In this document: positions 23,635 to 34,712 of the stretch, piece after piece
Layout of the letters: every line of letters starts with the position of its first letter
Numbering within the stretch: position 1 is the stretch's first letter
Origin: Branchiostoma lanceolatum
Lineage: Eukaryota; Chordata; Leptocardii; Amphioxiformes; Branchiostomatidae
DNA length: 64,000 nucleotides
NCBI RefSeq assembly: GCF_035083965.1
Contig: NC_089726.1
Coordinates: 10,917,501 to 10,981,500 of the forward strand
Direction: 5' to 3'
Translations under genes and position numbers: made by a program
Notes under the pieces: model-generated
Database searches by the model: none
The model's input: only the letters and a program-made list of their open reading frames with translations
What the model was told of the DNA's origin: nothing

Positions 23635-26600
23635 TCAGAATTCTATAGACTTTTTAGCACTCTTCAGAGTAGGTGTTACCCCCTCAGCAAGCTGCCTGTG
23701 TAGTGCTACCAAGTCAGAGGCACACGGCTTCTGGGTCCCCGGGGTGGAGTCAATGTCGAAATCAGAGGAGCCCTGGGAGTCTGATAGCGTAGGGGTGAGC
23801 GGACAGGAGACGACACTGCGAGAACTACCTTGTGACAGAGGTAACTCAGGGTTGTCTGTTTGACATGAGCTGTTGGAGCAGACGATGACACTGGGGGTGC
23901 TTTCTACACTCTGCTGTGATAGAGATGTGCCCTCATGTCTGTCCTCATGTTCTGTCAGGTCAATACAGGGTACCAGGGCATCACCTTGTCCAATATTGGA
24001 ATGTGAGGGCACTTTTGGCTGTATATTTATATGTTGATTACTCTTTATACATTGATTACTATCCCTCAAATTATTCTCTATTGTACCATCTACTGTAAGT
24101 GCTTTCTTTACTTCATCTTTCCCTGACTGAGAGCTACAAGATTTTCTTACATTGCTGTAAGCAACACCTGTTTGGTCTCTGTAATGTTCATGGTTTTCTT
24201 CCAAAGCTGTATCTTTGTCTTCCCTTTGTCCCTCCCCTATCCCCATCTCCTCCTCCTCCTCCTCCTCCTCCCCCTCACTGATGTAGGATGGCTGACTGCC
24301 TGTTTTGGGCCCATATTCCTCTTCATCTTCATCATTATCTGACTGGTTTAGATCTAATTTTTCACATTTATCACAACTGTTTTTCAGTCCAACATCAGAC
24401 TCTATACCATTGTCCTTTCCTCCTTGTGTAGCAAAGCTCTGCTCTCCTTTCCTATCATCGTTTGCTATAGTGCTTTGTAACAAACACAGCTGAGTCTTTC
24501 TGATCGTGAGTGGTTGTTTTGTCTTTGCCATTGGCAATTGCGAGAGGATTAGCATCATCAGTGCTACAGCTGCTGATGGGCTGGATAGGGATTTGGGGTT
24601 TGGCGGAGACGAAGATTTTCCTCTTTTGTAGTAGAGGCGAGTCATCATCATCACTGAACAGGTTTTCATCATCGTTGTGGGAAACTTCTGTTGGAACAAG
24701 AGAACTGTTGGTAATGTTGAGCTATTTCCAGAGACTGTGGAATTATGAGTTCCCTGGCCGTGAAATTCATCACTTTTGATGATGAAGTCCATGACTATGG
24801 AAGGACTTACAGTCACACAAACCCTAGCTCTAGCCCAAGTTTGCATAGCCGTGGAACACATCACGCATATCAGTCTGTGCACGGCCGTGGACTTCATCGT
24901 TAAACCAATGAATTCCACAGTTCGAGACAAGTATAAGTCCCTCCATGGCTGGGGAGGTCATTGTTAAATCAATGAATTCCACAGCCCCAGACTAGTATTA
25001 GTCCCTCCACGGCCGTGGAGTTCATTGACAAATCAATGAATTCCATGGGCCCAGACTAGTATACGTCCCTCCACGGCCGTGGAGTTCATTGACAAATCAA
25101 TGAATTCCATGGGCCCAGACTAGTATACGTCCCTCCACGGCCGTGGAGTTCATTGAGAAATCAATGAATTCCATGGGCCCAGACTAGTATAAGTCCCTCC
25201 ATGGCTGTGGAGTTCATTGAGAAATCAATGAATTCCATGGGCCCAGACTAGTATACGTCCCTCCATGGCCGTGGAGTTCATTGTTAAACCCATGAATTCC
25301 ATGGCCCCAGACTATAATAAATCCCTCCGCGACCTCTGCCCAAATCAATGAATTCTACAGTCGTAGAACTCATCAATCGACCGTCTCCGGAAATACCTGT
25401 AATGTTCCAATCATGGGAGCGCTCAGTACAAAATGACCCTGCGCCAAACAGAAACAAGAAAGCCTATTGATGACAAATGATTGGGCACTTTTCCAGCCTT
25501 AATTACCTTGTTCCTTTCTCTTGAGAGCTGCTCTTTGTAACCTGAGGGACCCTAGGGGCTTGTAAGAAATTAGTGATGAGTCTGGCTGGACACTTCTGGT
25601 CAAGTCTCGTAACCTTTAGAAAGAGAAATACATCTTGTTATTTCTTTAATTCCCATAACATCATATCAAAGTAAAAACAACTAGATAGAAATACCTATAT
25701 AATATTTAAGCTTATATCTACCTTATATCTATCTACCTTTACACCTGAAAGGCAACATAAGGAAATGTATTCCTCATACTGTAAGACCAGTCATGATACA
25801 ACTTAAGGGTATCGTAATAAACGAATAAATGAATACAGTTGTCTATATCCCTGAGGTTAACCATAAGTGATTTAAAATATGTTTTTCGCATCAAAGTATA
25901 TTTTCTGATAAAAAATTGACTAATTTAGCTACATTTCATTCAAACTTAGACCTACATTGTACCTTCATATTATACAAGGAGACAACAGAAAGGAACTGAT
26001 ATCTGCCAGTTGCATCCCTTTTGTTGTCCATGTCTCCAAAGAAAACCCTGTCTGGATGACAGATGCCGGTATAAAGTATCAAAGACGAGCCCATTCTTAC
26101 CTGTCCTCTGCTTCCTCCAAGGTGGTCCCCACAGGTGCCACATTAGCGTGAATTGTCTTTGGTCGGATATACCCAACAAAGTCTCGGATCTACAGGCAGA
26201 AATTATGCTTTAGCTGACATCAATCATCAATAACCCATATCATAAATTGCCTTGAGGTAAGCTGTAGTTGAACACCAGCAATCATTCAAACAAGGGTGAG
26301 GTGACCTTACGGTTGAGTTATGCCATCCACGGTGTAACATGCTGTTAATCATACTTGGTACCTCTGCTAGAAGGGGTAATATTTCAGGATAGTCGTCAAT
26401 TTCACACTAAAGGCTTAATGTTTCTTTGTACATATTTGCACCAGGGGCGTGTGTTCCCTGATATCCATGTTGTGAAAAATGTAACATAGTTAAACACATT
26501 TTGTGCTTTATTGCATACTATCTTATATCAAAGATGCCATAAATCATACCATTTCAAACTGGAAATAGACTTCAACAAAGATTCTCTACAATTTGGGGTA

Positions 26601-29600
26601 CATTTGAATTACCTGAAGTAGGTATTCCAACTTTGCAAATTCTGAGAAATAAAGCAATGTAGCAAATTAAATTTAATTCTCTGACAAAAACATACATCAC
26701 TCTGATTCTCACCTCAGTGTAGGAAGAATGGAAAGAAAAACAGACTCTGTGATGATGCCTCGAGCCTTTCCTGAGAAAAAAAATGTAATTGTTGCAATAA
26801 TGCAGCAATAACATGTGCATACTCTATGAACTTGTCTGTTAATCATGTTCAAAAAGTGTGGACACCTATTTGATAGATGAATTGTTCATGTACACCCATC
26901 CACTGTCATATGCCATGAAGCGTCAGAGGATTTCATAATTGCCATTGGTGCTTGTCTACAAAGTGCCAACTACCTCCAGGGCCTCTCAAGAAAATTCAAT
27001 ACAATACATGTACTCCGGAATATATGATAAACGGCTATACAATTATTCATTGTTTTTACAACTGGGTGAATGGTAAATGGTTTGGTGTTTTGGTATTCCA
27101 TACAATTTCTCGGAATTTCACTATAACAAGAAATACAAATAACTGGCTTCCACTGTAGTAGATTCAAGTCTACTACATTTTTTGTAACATTTCGACCTCC
27201 TGTTGTATGCCAATGGAATCAATAATACAATCCACCAATGTCCACATATAGTAGTACCCAGTATTTGATTATACTGCTGCGGGGTAACTGACAATTATGT
27301 CAGTATAGTATACTGCAACACAATTTCACATATTTGTCCTGTTATCTGGTATCCCCAGAGTAATGACTAGGAAATATGGGAAATTACTTTCTCATTTGAT
27401 TCAAATTTATTTCCATCGACGTACAAAAATACATTAGTTTCTCATTTGCTGATGTACCACAACACATAACTTGAGTCTAAACCAATTTCCTTTTGACAGC
27501 CTAATTCACCTGATAATCGTCCATACATTTACCAAATTGTGATTGCAGTCAGTGAATTGATCGGTAATGGCTGTTTTCCATCAAGGAAACTTGCACTTTT
27601 CACTGTGTCATACTGTTTCAGTTCATATAACATTATCATCAATATTCTTCATGGGGAAATTCAACTGTTTGGCAGAATTTTCGACTTGATCTCTCAGTTG
27701 TGAATAATTTCATCAGGTTGGAAAGTCACTGGATAATACGGTTCTTTATTCACAAGCAGGATATACACAACAACAGCTGATGACAAATCTCTAAGTCCTC
27801 TTCAGCTAGTTGACCCAATTGCTCTGGACACCTGCACAACTTTTTTGAGTTGGCCAACAGTTTGATTTCTCCATAATGTAATTCACCAACTCTCATGAAC
27901 TTTCATGGCATCAAAATTCTGTGATTGAGATAATGTAGATTGAATACAAGCCTAGATTTGCAATGAATGATACAGATATGATGATGAACTTTGGTTTACC
28001 TGATGACATCACCAGGACCTGCATAAGCTGTGAACCACATGGTGGAAGGTGTGACACTCATGACCTCCAGCTCATGAGGGGGAGGGGGGCGGTACTTACA
28101 GGGCAGGGGGTGTCTACCCTTCTGGTACCTCTCCTGTCAATAAACATTTACAGTCATCAACTTGGTGAAAACTCCCTCAGGCCCCCTTTCCGATAGACGC
28201 TGAGCGTATGGTTACAGGGACCAAAATTGGATTTGTGTGACCCTTGATTTCGTTATTAGAATATGGTGCAAGATGCAAAAGTATGATTTAAAAGAAAACA
28301 ATATACACACCAGACATAAAAAAGTACTCATACCTAATAACAAATTATCCTTTAAACATCTCAATGCTGCCAAATCCCTTAACCATATCAGATTTGGTGG
28401 AAAAAGGCTACCCCGGTAGGAAGAAGGTTAAATAACTAACCAGCCATCTGCAAGCGTGGATCTGTGTCTCGCTGGGGTCAGAGGTCAGACACTGGAAGAT
28501 TTCGGGGACCGTCTGATAGATACTGGGGTTGTTTACATGTACCTGGAGAAGTACACGGGACTTGTATGAGCAGTAAACAGTAAAAATAATATAAGACACA
28601 CCTGCATTATCGCACTATAGCAAATTTAAATTCCTGCGTCATTTCAATCTGTTCATAATGATAGTTATCTAATTCCTTCCTATTTGATTATAGAGATGTC
28701 TACGTGTACAATATGCTTTTGATTAATATTTGAGTAGCAGATTGTACAAAATATACAGATGTACTCACGCAAAAACTAATAACAGAAGCAGAAGAGCTTA
28801 ATTGATGTAATGACACTATCGAGTGATAACGGTGACTGAGAAAAACTCATTTTGTTGAAACGTACAGAGTGAATAGTCTGGTGTTGATAAGTGGACCAAA
28901 ACTGAAGATCGCTGGATACAGGGCTAGAGTGGATTACACAAAGTAGTTTTGATTTGAACTCACCTTCATGTGAAATCTCCTGCAGAGTTCTATGAAGAGG
29001 TATTCGTAGCCGTACTTGGCCTTACAGTTCAGCCTCACAACATAGTGGGCACCTCTGCTGATCCAGCTGAAGACAGGAACATCACACTCACAGGATAACA
29101 TAGAAACAACCATTCTCATCTAAACCTCTGGTGAGCTCCTTAACCTTCTCCCTGCAGCCTTGTTTCTTAACCTTCTCCCTGCTGCCTAAACCCATAATCA
29201 ATAGAGAATTGGTAGCCAAACGGCTACTTCACTGTGCTTAAGGTTACATACAAGATATGGAATACTGATAATAACAAATAAATGACAAAAAGATAAACAT
29301 GTGATGGTCTTAGAATACATTTAGATACATACAGTAGTAGGTTATGAAATAGAAGCACAGAGTGTGAAGCAATCCCCAAGAAAGGGAAAAGTTAAACTGT
29401 TGGTAATACATTACAATGGCCTAACTTTTGTTGTTGTTCTTGTCATGATCTCCCAAAATTTAAAGCAGGTATTACATACTGAAGTAGTAAAACCTATTCC
29501 ACATAACATGATCATAAATTATAGCATAAAACCCCACATAAAGATAATGAGTCATAAAAACCAAAGAGAGCACCATTAATCACACAAATGGAAGACATTT

Positions 29601-32600
29601 CATCTTACCTTTGCACTAAATTGATCAACGCAGTGCAGCAGTCTTCCTGTAATAATGGTAGACCTCATGAATAAATAATTTTCAATTTCACTGAAAGTAT
29701 CTTGCCATAGCTAGATGATAAAAGATCAAGCCAACCTAAGGTTCTTTCATCTGATATCAACTAAAGGAATCATCAATACATTACATACTAGATGAAGGCT
29801 CAATATCCGAGTAAATAATATACATTACAAAATAAGTCACACAAATGGATATCAGTAGTACCATTTTTTTCTTTCTTTTTCAAAACTTTATTATGACTAT
29901 ACAGTATGTACACACAACATTGTTTGGGCTACTAAAACTCCACAGGATACAATGCATCGCCTATACCCACTTGAATACGTGATCACACATTTTGAGTTTG
30001 AGTTTTCCCCTCCCCCTCAAAAAGTTGCGTATGAAAATGCTTTTCAATTAGGTGTGGCTAATCTTGAACAGCTAAACTACTTAGTACCAGTAATACATTA
30101 CTTATGTAAGCTTTTTCCTATAGCCAACTGTACAAGTTCAATTTTCTGCTAAACACTCGGAGAGAAAAGAGAGAAAATTTTTATAAGAAAAAAATTCAAT
30201 AACCCGTTCTAGACATTTCGGTCCAGATCTTTCAGGACAAAAAATGTCTACTTAAGTGAGAAAGTGTCAATTTCACACCAACAATACATTTCAATGTCCA
30301 ATACTAGTACCGAATCTGTAAATGAACATTACTCCAGTGAAGTGTAAAGGATAATGTATTTACCCTGGAAGGGATGTACTTTGCCTCTGGGACAAGGAAC
30401 GTGGTATCAACATAGAGGCTCTGGATGTCCTTTGGTCTGAAATCAATAGTTACGAAATGAAATATATCAGAACAGGTCAAATAGAATGACCTCTTATCTT
30501 CCACTTGGCAGGAATCACTGATACAGATTAGGGTACAGACCAGTTGTTCCATTTGTGAGGCCTACAACAACAAACTGACATTAACATATATTATTCATCA
30601 TTAGCCATGTTAATGTTAATGATACCAAAATACAACATTATCTAATCTATACAAATATAGTATCATTTGATTAACATAACTGGGTACAACAATCAAACAC
30701 CCTTCTGATGGTAATGAACAAACAACTAAAAATCATACTTCCAGCTCTTGATTCTTAATTAAAGCCAGGTAATTACACTAAATGTTGACTAAAGTTGCCA
30801 TGACATGCAATTATTTGTTGTGTATATGGACTACATGCATATGGGCTATATTTGATTTATATGCACTACTATGGACTGAGCATGTAAAGATATAAAGATT
30901 TATGACACAGAAATAAGAATAATCAATAAATCAATCAATTAGTTGATTGATTACCAACCTTCCCCCTTGGTGTAGATGTTGAAACTGTGCTGCACCCCCC
31001 ACTGGTAACCTGAAGTCCCCTGTGTACAGTACTGTACCCTCCGAACCCTCAAACAGAAACCTGCAGAAGGGGAAACACACAATAATCATGTACACTAGAC
31101 AGGTATCTATTCTATTCCAGCTCTGTTTGTTCCTTTAATTGGTTCCCTGCAGAATGGTCTGGCACCTATTATTAGAGAAACAGATATTGGTTGAAAATAA
31201 TGTGATTGGTCACATGTCATTGTAACAGCAATGTAACAAAGTTTTTAAAAACGCTGGACAAAAAGACTAAACGTTTAAATGGAGCAAAGTACAGCTAGAA
31301 TAGGATGGACAAGCTAGTAGTACACCAAATCTCTCCATAATACTGTAGATACAGGTAACTTGTTACTAAACACAACTTTTCTGAATGTAGAGAAAACACA
31401 GATCCATCTGTGGTGAAAAGACTTACATGACAGACCCAGGACAGTGGCCTGCCTGTAGAAGAGTCACCAGCAGGCTGTGTTCCTGTGGTAGCAAATAGAT
31501 GGGAAACAGCAGATGGAAAGAATGACATGAAACTCAGTTTATGTACAATTTTACAAATAACCTTCACTCCCACTAGCTAGCTCCCTACTAGTAGGTTATG
31601 AATAATCTGTTTGTTTTACATAACAAGTGAACTGCTTTTACATGTAGGTGTAACACACCAGTTTTGTACAGTAGGCACAAACTATGTAAGACTGGACTGT
31701 AAGGTTTGATCCACTCACATGGGGAAGGACTCCTAATATTTTTTGTAAGTGTGGTGGGATCCATAGCATGCTCGAGGTGTGGCTCTCCTCGAAGTCAAAC
31801 ACGGGCCCAGCAGCTTTACGTCCCGTACGAGATTCAATGTTAAGAGTACAAGTTGTGTGTAAAGCACATTTACCACTACATGCAAGTAGCGCTAAGTAAT
31901 ACACTTACCTTCCCAGTAACTTCATTTGTGACTGTCAGACTTGTGGGTGTGTCGACTGGTAAAGTCTCCTACAACAGAATTTTTTAGAAAGTAAGAATTG
32001 ATATGCATTCGGCACGAACCTGCCACAAGACAAATTACAATAATCTACCTAATCCCTTCTCAATGAATATGAAATTTTTATCATATCCCCATTTAGCTGC
32101 AGAGCTTCAAGCATGTGAAAATCAATTATAAATGTGTATCAGTTAATTGCTCTTGCATCTTGATGACTTTTCCATCACAAAAGGAGAAATCAAAGGTCAA
32201 CACTCAACAGTTGATATATTTTCTGCATACTCACAATATATGGTCCCAGTGGTTTGAATTGTTTCTCTGTCAGTAGTAAGGCCCTGGTGATCTCTGTGCA
32301 GTACAGTCGAGTTTTTAAGCTATAAGCAAGACAAAAGGTTCATTAATCATATTCTTATTTTCCTTTTATCAGCTTAGATAAGAATGCTTTAAAAAGATAA
32401 ACCCTCTGCATCATACTTTTTTTATGTATACAGAAGTATTATTACTAGAACAGAAAAATGATTCACACTATCTAACATTATCATATTTACAAGTACACAT
32501 TTACTTCATGTTTTACACATATACTTTATCATGGGTAACTGTTTGTAACACTGTCCTATCAACATATCAATATCCTAACAATTTTGATATCCAGTATAAC

Positions 32601-32956
32601 GTTACTACTTAGCAAGGGGGTTTAATACAATCAAATGGATCAGATAAAAAGATTATATAGATGTGCAAAATTGAGGATGCATATTATATTCTCACCTGGA
32701 CTTTAATCTGGACAGGAAGCCTGGATTATCCAGCCCAACCATGTGATCTGAAAATTAAGATTATAGTTAGTATTGGTGTGTCATTCTTCAAGAGCTGTTC
32801 TAGTAATATGTTTCTAATAAATTCTGTGGGAGGGTGGAATTCCTTACCTCTGTGTGCATGCGAAAGAAAGAACGCCCAGGACTCCAGATTCTCTCCGTCA
32901 AATCTATCAATTGACAAATAGCGATACTCAGGCATGCGGCCTCCAAAACAACTCAT
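23635..32956 (-). CDS. DCLRE1C: Artemis nuclease (DNA cross-link repair 1C), 15 exons
   Basis: Metallo-beta-lactamase/beta-CASP nuclease that opens hairpins and trims DNA ends in non-homologous end joining with DNA-PKcs. Exons, 5' to 3' on the minus strand: 32848-32956, 32696-32747, 32235-32319, 31909-31968, 31427-31482, 30959-31060, 30364-30436, 29609-29646, 28964-29066, 28441-28542, 28000-28133, 26713-26770, 26101-26189, 25507-25613, 23635-24687. All have GT/AG borders and matching phases. Diagnostic motifs: start [26 protein letters not shown] zinc motif (formed across exons 1-2), [52 protein letters not shown] and ANVAPVGTT. The last exon opens in the frame giving [16 protein letters not shown], like the human tail, but that frame stops at 24455-24457 (about 466 residues in total). 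The conserved tail ([15 protein letters not shown]) lies in another frame ending at 23635. An indel is therefore suspected near 24450-24500. Confidence 0.93.
24765..25385. repeat. 64-bp minisatellite in the last Artemis intron
   Basis: About five clean and three or more degenerate tandem units of 64 bp. Each contains the palindrome CCACGGCCGTGG followed by AGTTCATTG, TCAATGAATTCCATGGGCCC and AGACTAGTATACGTCCCTCC. Successive GTCCCTCCA starts are 64 bases apart (about 25003, 25067, 25131, 25195, 25259). The array occupies most of the intron between exons 14 and 15, ending less than 100 bases from the acceptor. Confidence 0.9.
28172..28330. mobile_element. MITE, family A copy 3 (partial), in Artemis intron 11
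   Basis: It shares AAAATTGGATTTGTGTGACC and the following TTGATTTC with 10655-10895, and the same left-end word order (GGCCCCCTTTCCGATAGACG). The right half appears degraded. It lies between the exons at 28000-28133 and 28441-28542. Confidence 0.55.
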
Positions 32957-33767
32957 TTTAGGAGAAAAATTAGGAAACTTGAGGAAACCAAGCTTCACTT
33001 AGTTTCTGTTTGGCGGGCAAGTTTTGACATGAAAGGGTCATAGGTCATGACACCTTTGCACGGCATTTGCGCGCCATCTAGCAGTGTGGTCAAGAATTGC
33101 AGGAAAAAGCTTAGGACGTTTTAAATGTCTGAATCATACGTTGACCATGACTTCCACATAAGAATTGCAAAAAGAGAAATTTTCCTTTGGAATATGAATT
33201 TGTTTATCATGCATTATATATATGGGTGAGTAGCTTCTCTATGTCCTGTGGATGGTTCTCTCTACATTGTAACGTTACCATGATCAAGGATGTTGGATGT
33301 TGATCAATGCAAAATTGTCGGATAAGAAAAATTTAAGAAATTTTAGTCCTTTACAAGATTTGTTGACAACGATGAGCCCCAGTTTTTATATTGTCAGAGT
33401 ATGTAAATCCCGACCTCTCTCAATCGGAACTGCTCTTGGTTGATACCGTCACACAGAATTGACAGTGGGACAAGCAATAGCCAGCAAATGGGAACTTTTT
33501 TTCAATATATATACTCACCCACAGGCTGTACCTCTTGCTCATGATGACTTAGAAGATTGTTCATATTCCTACAAACGTTTAATCGTTGTAGCCGATCCAG
33601 AAATACCTGCAGACACAACCCACTTTCATTGAAAAGAGTCGTTGGTGTTGCACATCACTGTGTGAAATCCTGGGCTGAAGACATGGCGCTTTAATTTGTG
33701 CTTCATTAGTAACTATCAATCGTATTCTTTGCGCAAGAACTATTATCGACGGACCGTCAGGCACACC

Positions 33768-33801
<34 letters not shown>

Positions 33802-33803
33802 TG

Positions 33804-33834
<31 letters not shown>

Positions 33835-33836
33835 AT
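33768..33836. repeat. CTA trinucleotide microsatellite
   Basis: Interrupted (CTA)n with TTCTA and TGCTA variants. It appears as a poly-valine frame on the minus strand, which is an artefact. Confidence 0.95.
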
Positions 33837-34009
33837 AAATGTCTATGATAAGTAAAGAGGTAAGAATCCCACTTGCGCGCAAGCGCTCCATGTTCGGGTG
33901 TTTACGTTTCACCTGATGCGATGATTGTGTGAGAATTAGGAGAATCATTAAACTGTCCGTCTCCGTGACTTTTGACGTATCACCAGTGGATGGGTTCCAT
34001 ATGCTTAGT

Positions 34010-34440
34010 GGTGTGGATCTAAACCCGAGTTTAGGTTTAGGTTCGGACTCGAGTCCAGAGGTTTAGGTTCAGGTCCGGACTTAAAAGTCCGAACCTGAAC
34101 AAAAATTTTGGAATATTTTTTCGTGTTACATGTAAAATTGCATATTGGCAGATATTTTACACGTAATTTGAAAACTATATATACGGAATTATATACAGTC
34201 AGTAATTAACACAAAAGTTCAGTTATAAACACAAAAACAGCAATGTTTTAATATTTTTCTAGTGCAAATTTCACGATTTAAGGAAGGTTTAAGATGGTTT
34301 GAAACAAAAAGGAGTGTATGAGTGACAGAATTTTTTTTCAAGTCCGGACTTGTTTCCAGACGTTTAGGTTTTTTTGGACTTGAACCTAAACGTTTTACAA
34401 GTCCGGAACCGGTCCGGCCGGACCGATCCGCAGCTGTAGA
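34010..34440. mobile_element. GTCCGGAC-rich inverted-repeat element, possibly hAT-like MITE
   Basis: Several GGTCCGGAC and GTCCGAACCTGAAC words face each other across an AT-rich middle. The left end AGTGGTGTGGATC and the right end (reverse strand) CAGCTGCGGATC are similar, as in some hAT termini. No 8-bp target duplication was confirmed, so the family is tentative. Confidence 0.45.
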
Positions 34441-34628
34441 GAAATGAACGACGTATCAAAAAAGCTTTGTATAAGCATTATGAGTACTGCAGTCCGAAAC
34501 CAGCTGCATTAAATGAGCCAAGAACAACGAAGAGTCGAAACATGTATGAAGACAAAAAGCCAAGTTCTCGGTTAGGTCATATTTACCTTAACGCCCAAAG
34601 AACATTGCGCTTGCGCGCCAACGCCTTC

Positions 34629-34637
34629 ATTATAAAA
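34629..34637 (+). promoter_or_regulatory. TATA box of the LRAT-like gene
   Basis: TTATAAAAG lies about 80 bases upstream of the ATG at 34713, a workable distance for a TATA-directed start with a short 5' UTR. The ATG context (GCCGCCATGA) is a near-optimal translation start. Confidence 0.6.
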
Positions 34638-34712
34638 GGGTGTACCGGGCGTGGTTAGTCGATAACAAGTTGTTTTGAAAAGAATCCGTAAGCTCTATCT
34701 CTAGCAGCCGCC

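Larger units (their letters stand above)
32957..34712. other. Intergenic between Artemis and the LRAT-like gene (divergent)
   Basis: The two genes are divergent and about 1.75 kb apart, so the interval must contain both promoters. No further coding signal was seen. It holds a CTA trinucleotide repeat and a GTCCGGAC-rich repeat. A gene-length frame is absent on both strands. Confidence 0.5.

Noticed and set aside
23916-24779. Series of plus-strand frames opposite the last Artemis exon
   Set aside because: Antisense shadows of the coding exon, including a proline run opposite a glutamate run.
24765-25385. Regularly spaced repeat resembling a CRISPR array
   Set aside because: Contiguous 64-bp tandem units with no unique spacers, inside an animal gene intron.
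33757-33948. Poly-valine minus-strand frame
   Set aside because: Translation of the CTA repeat.
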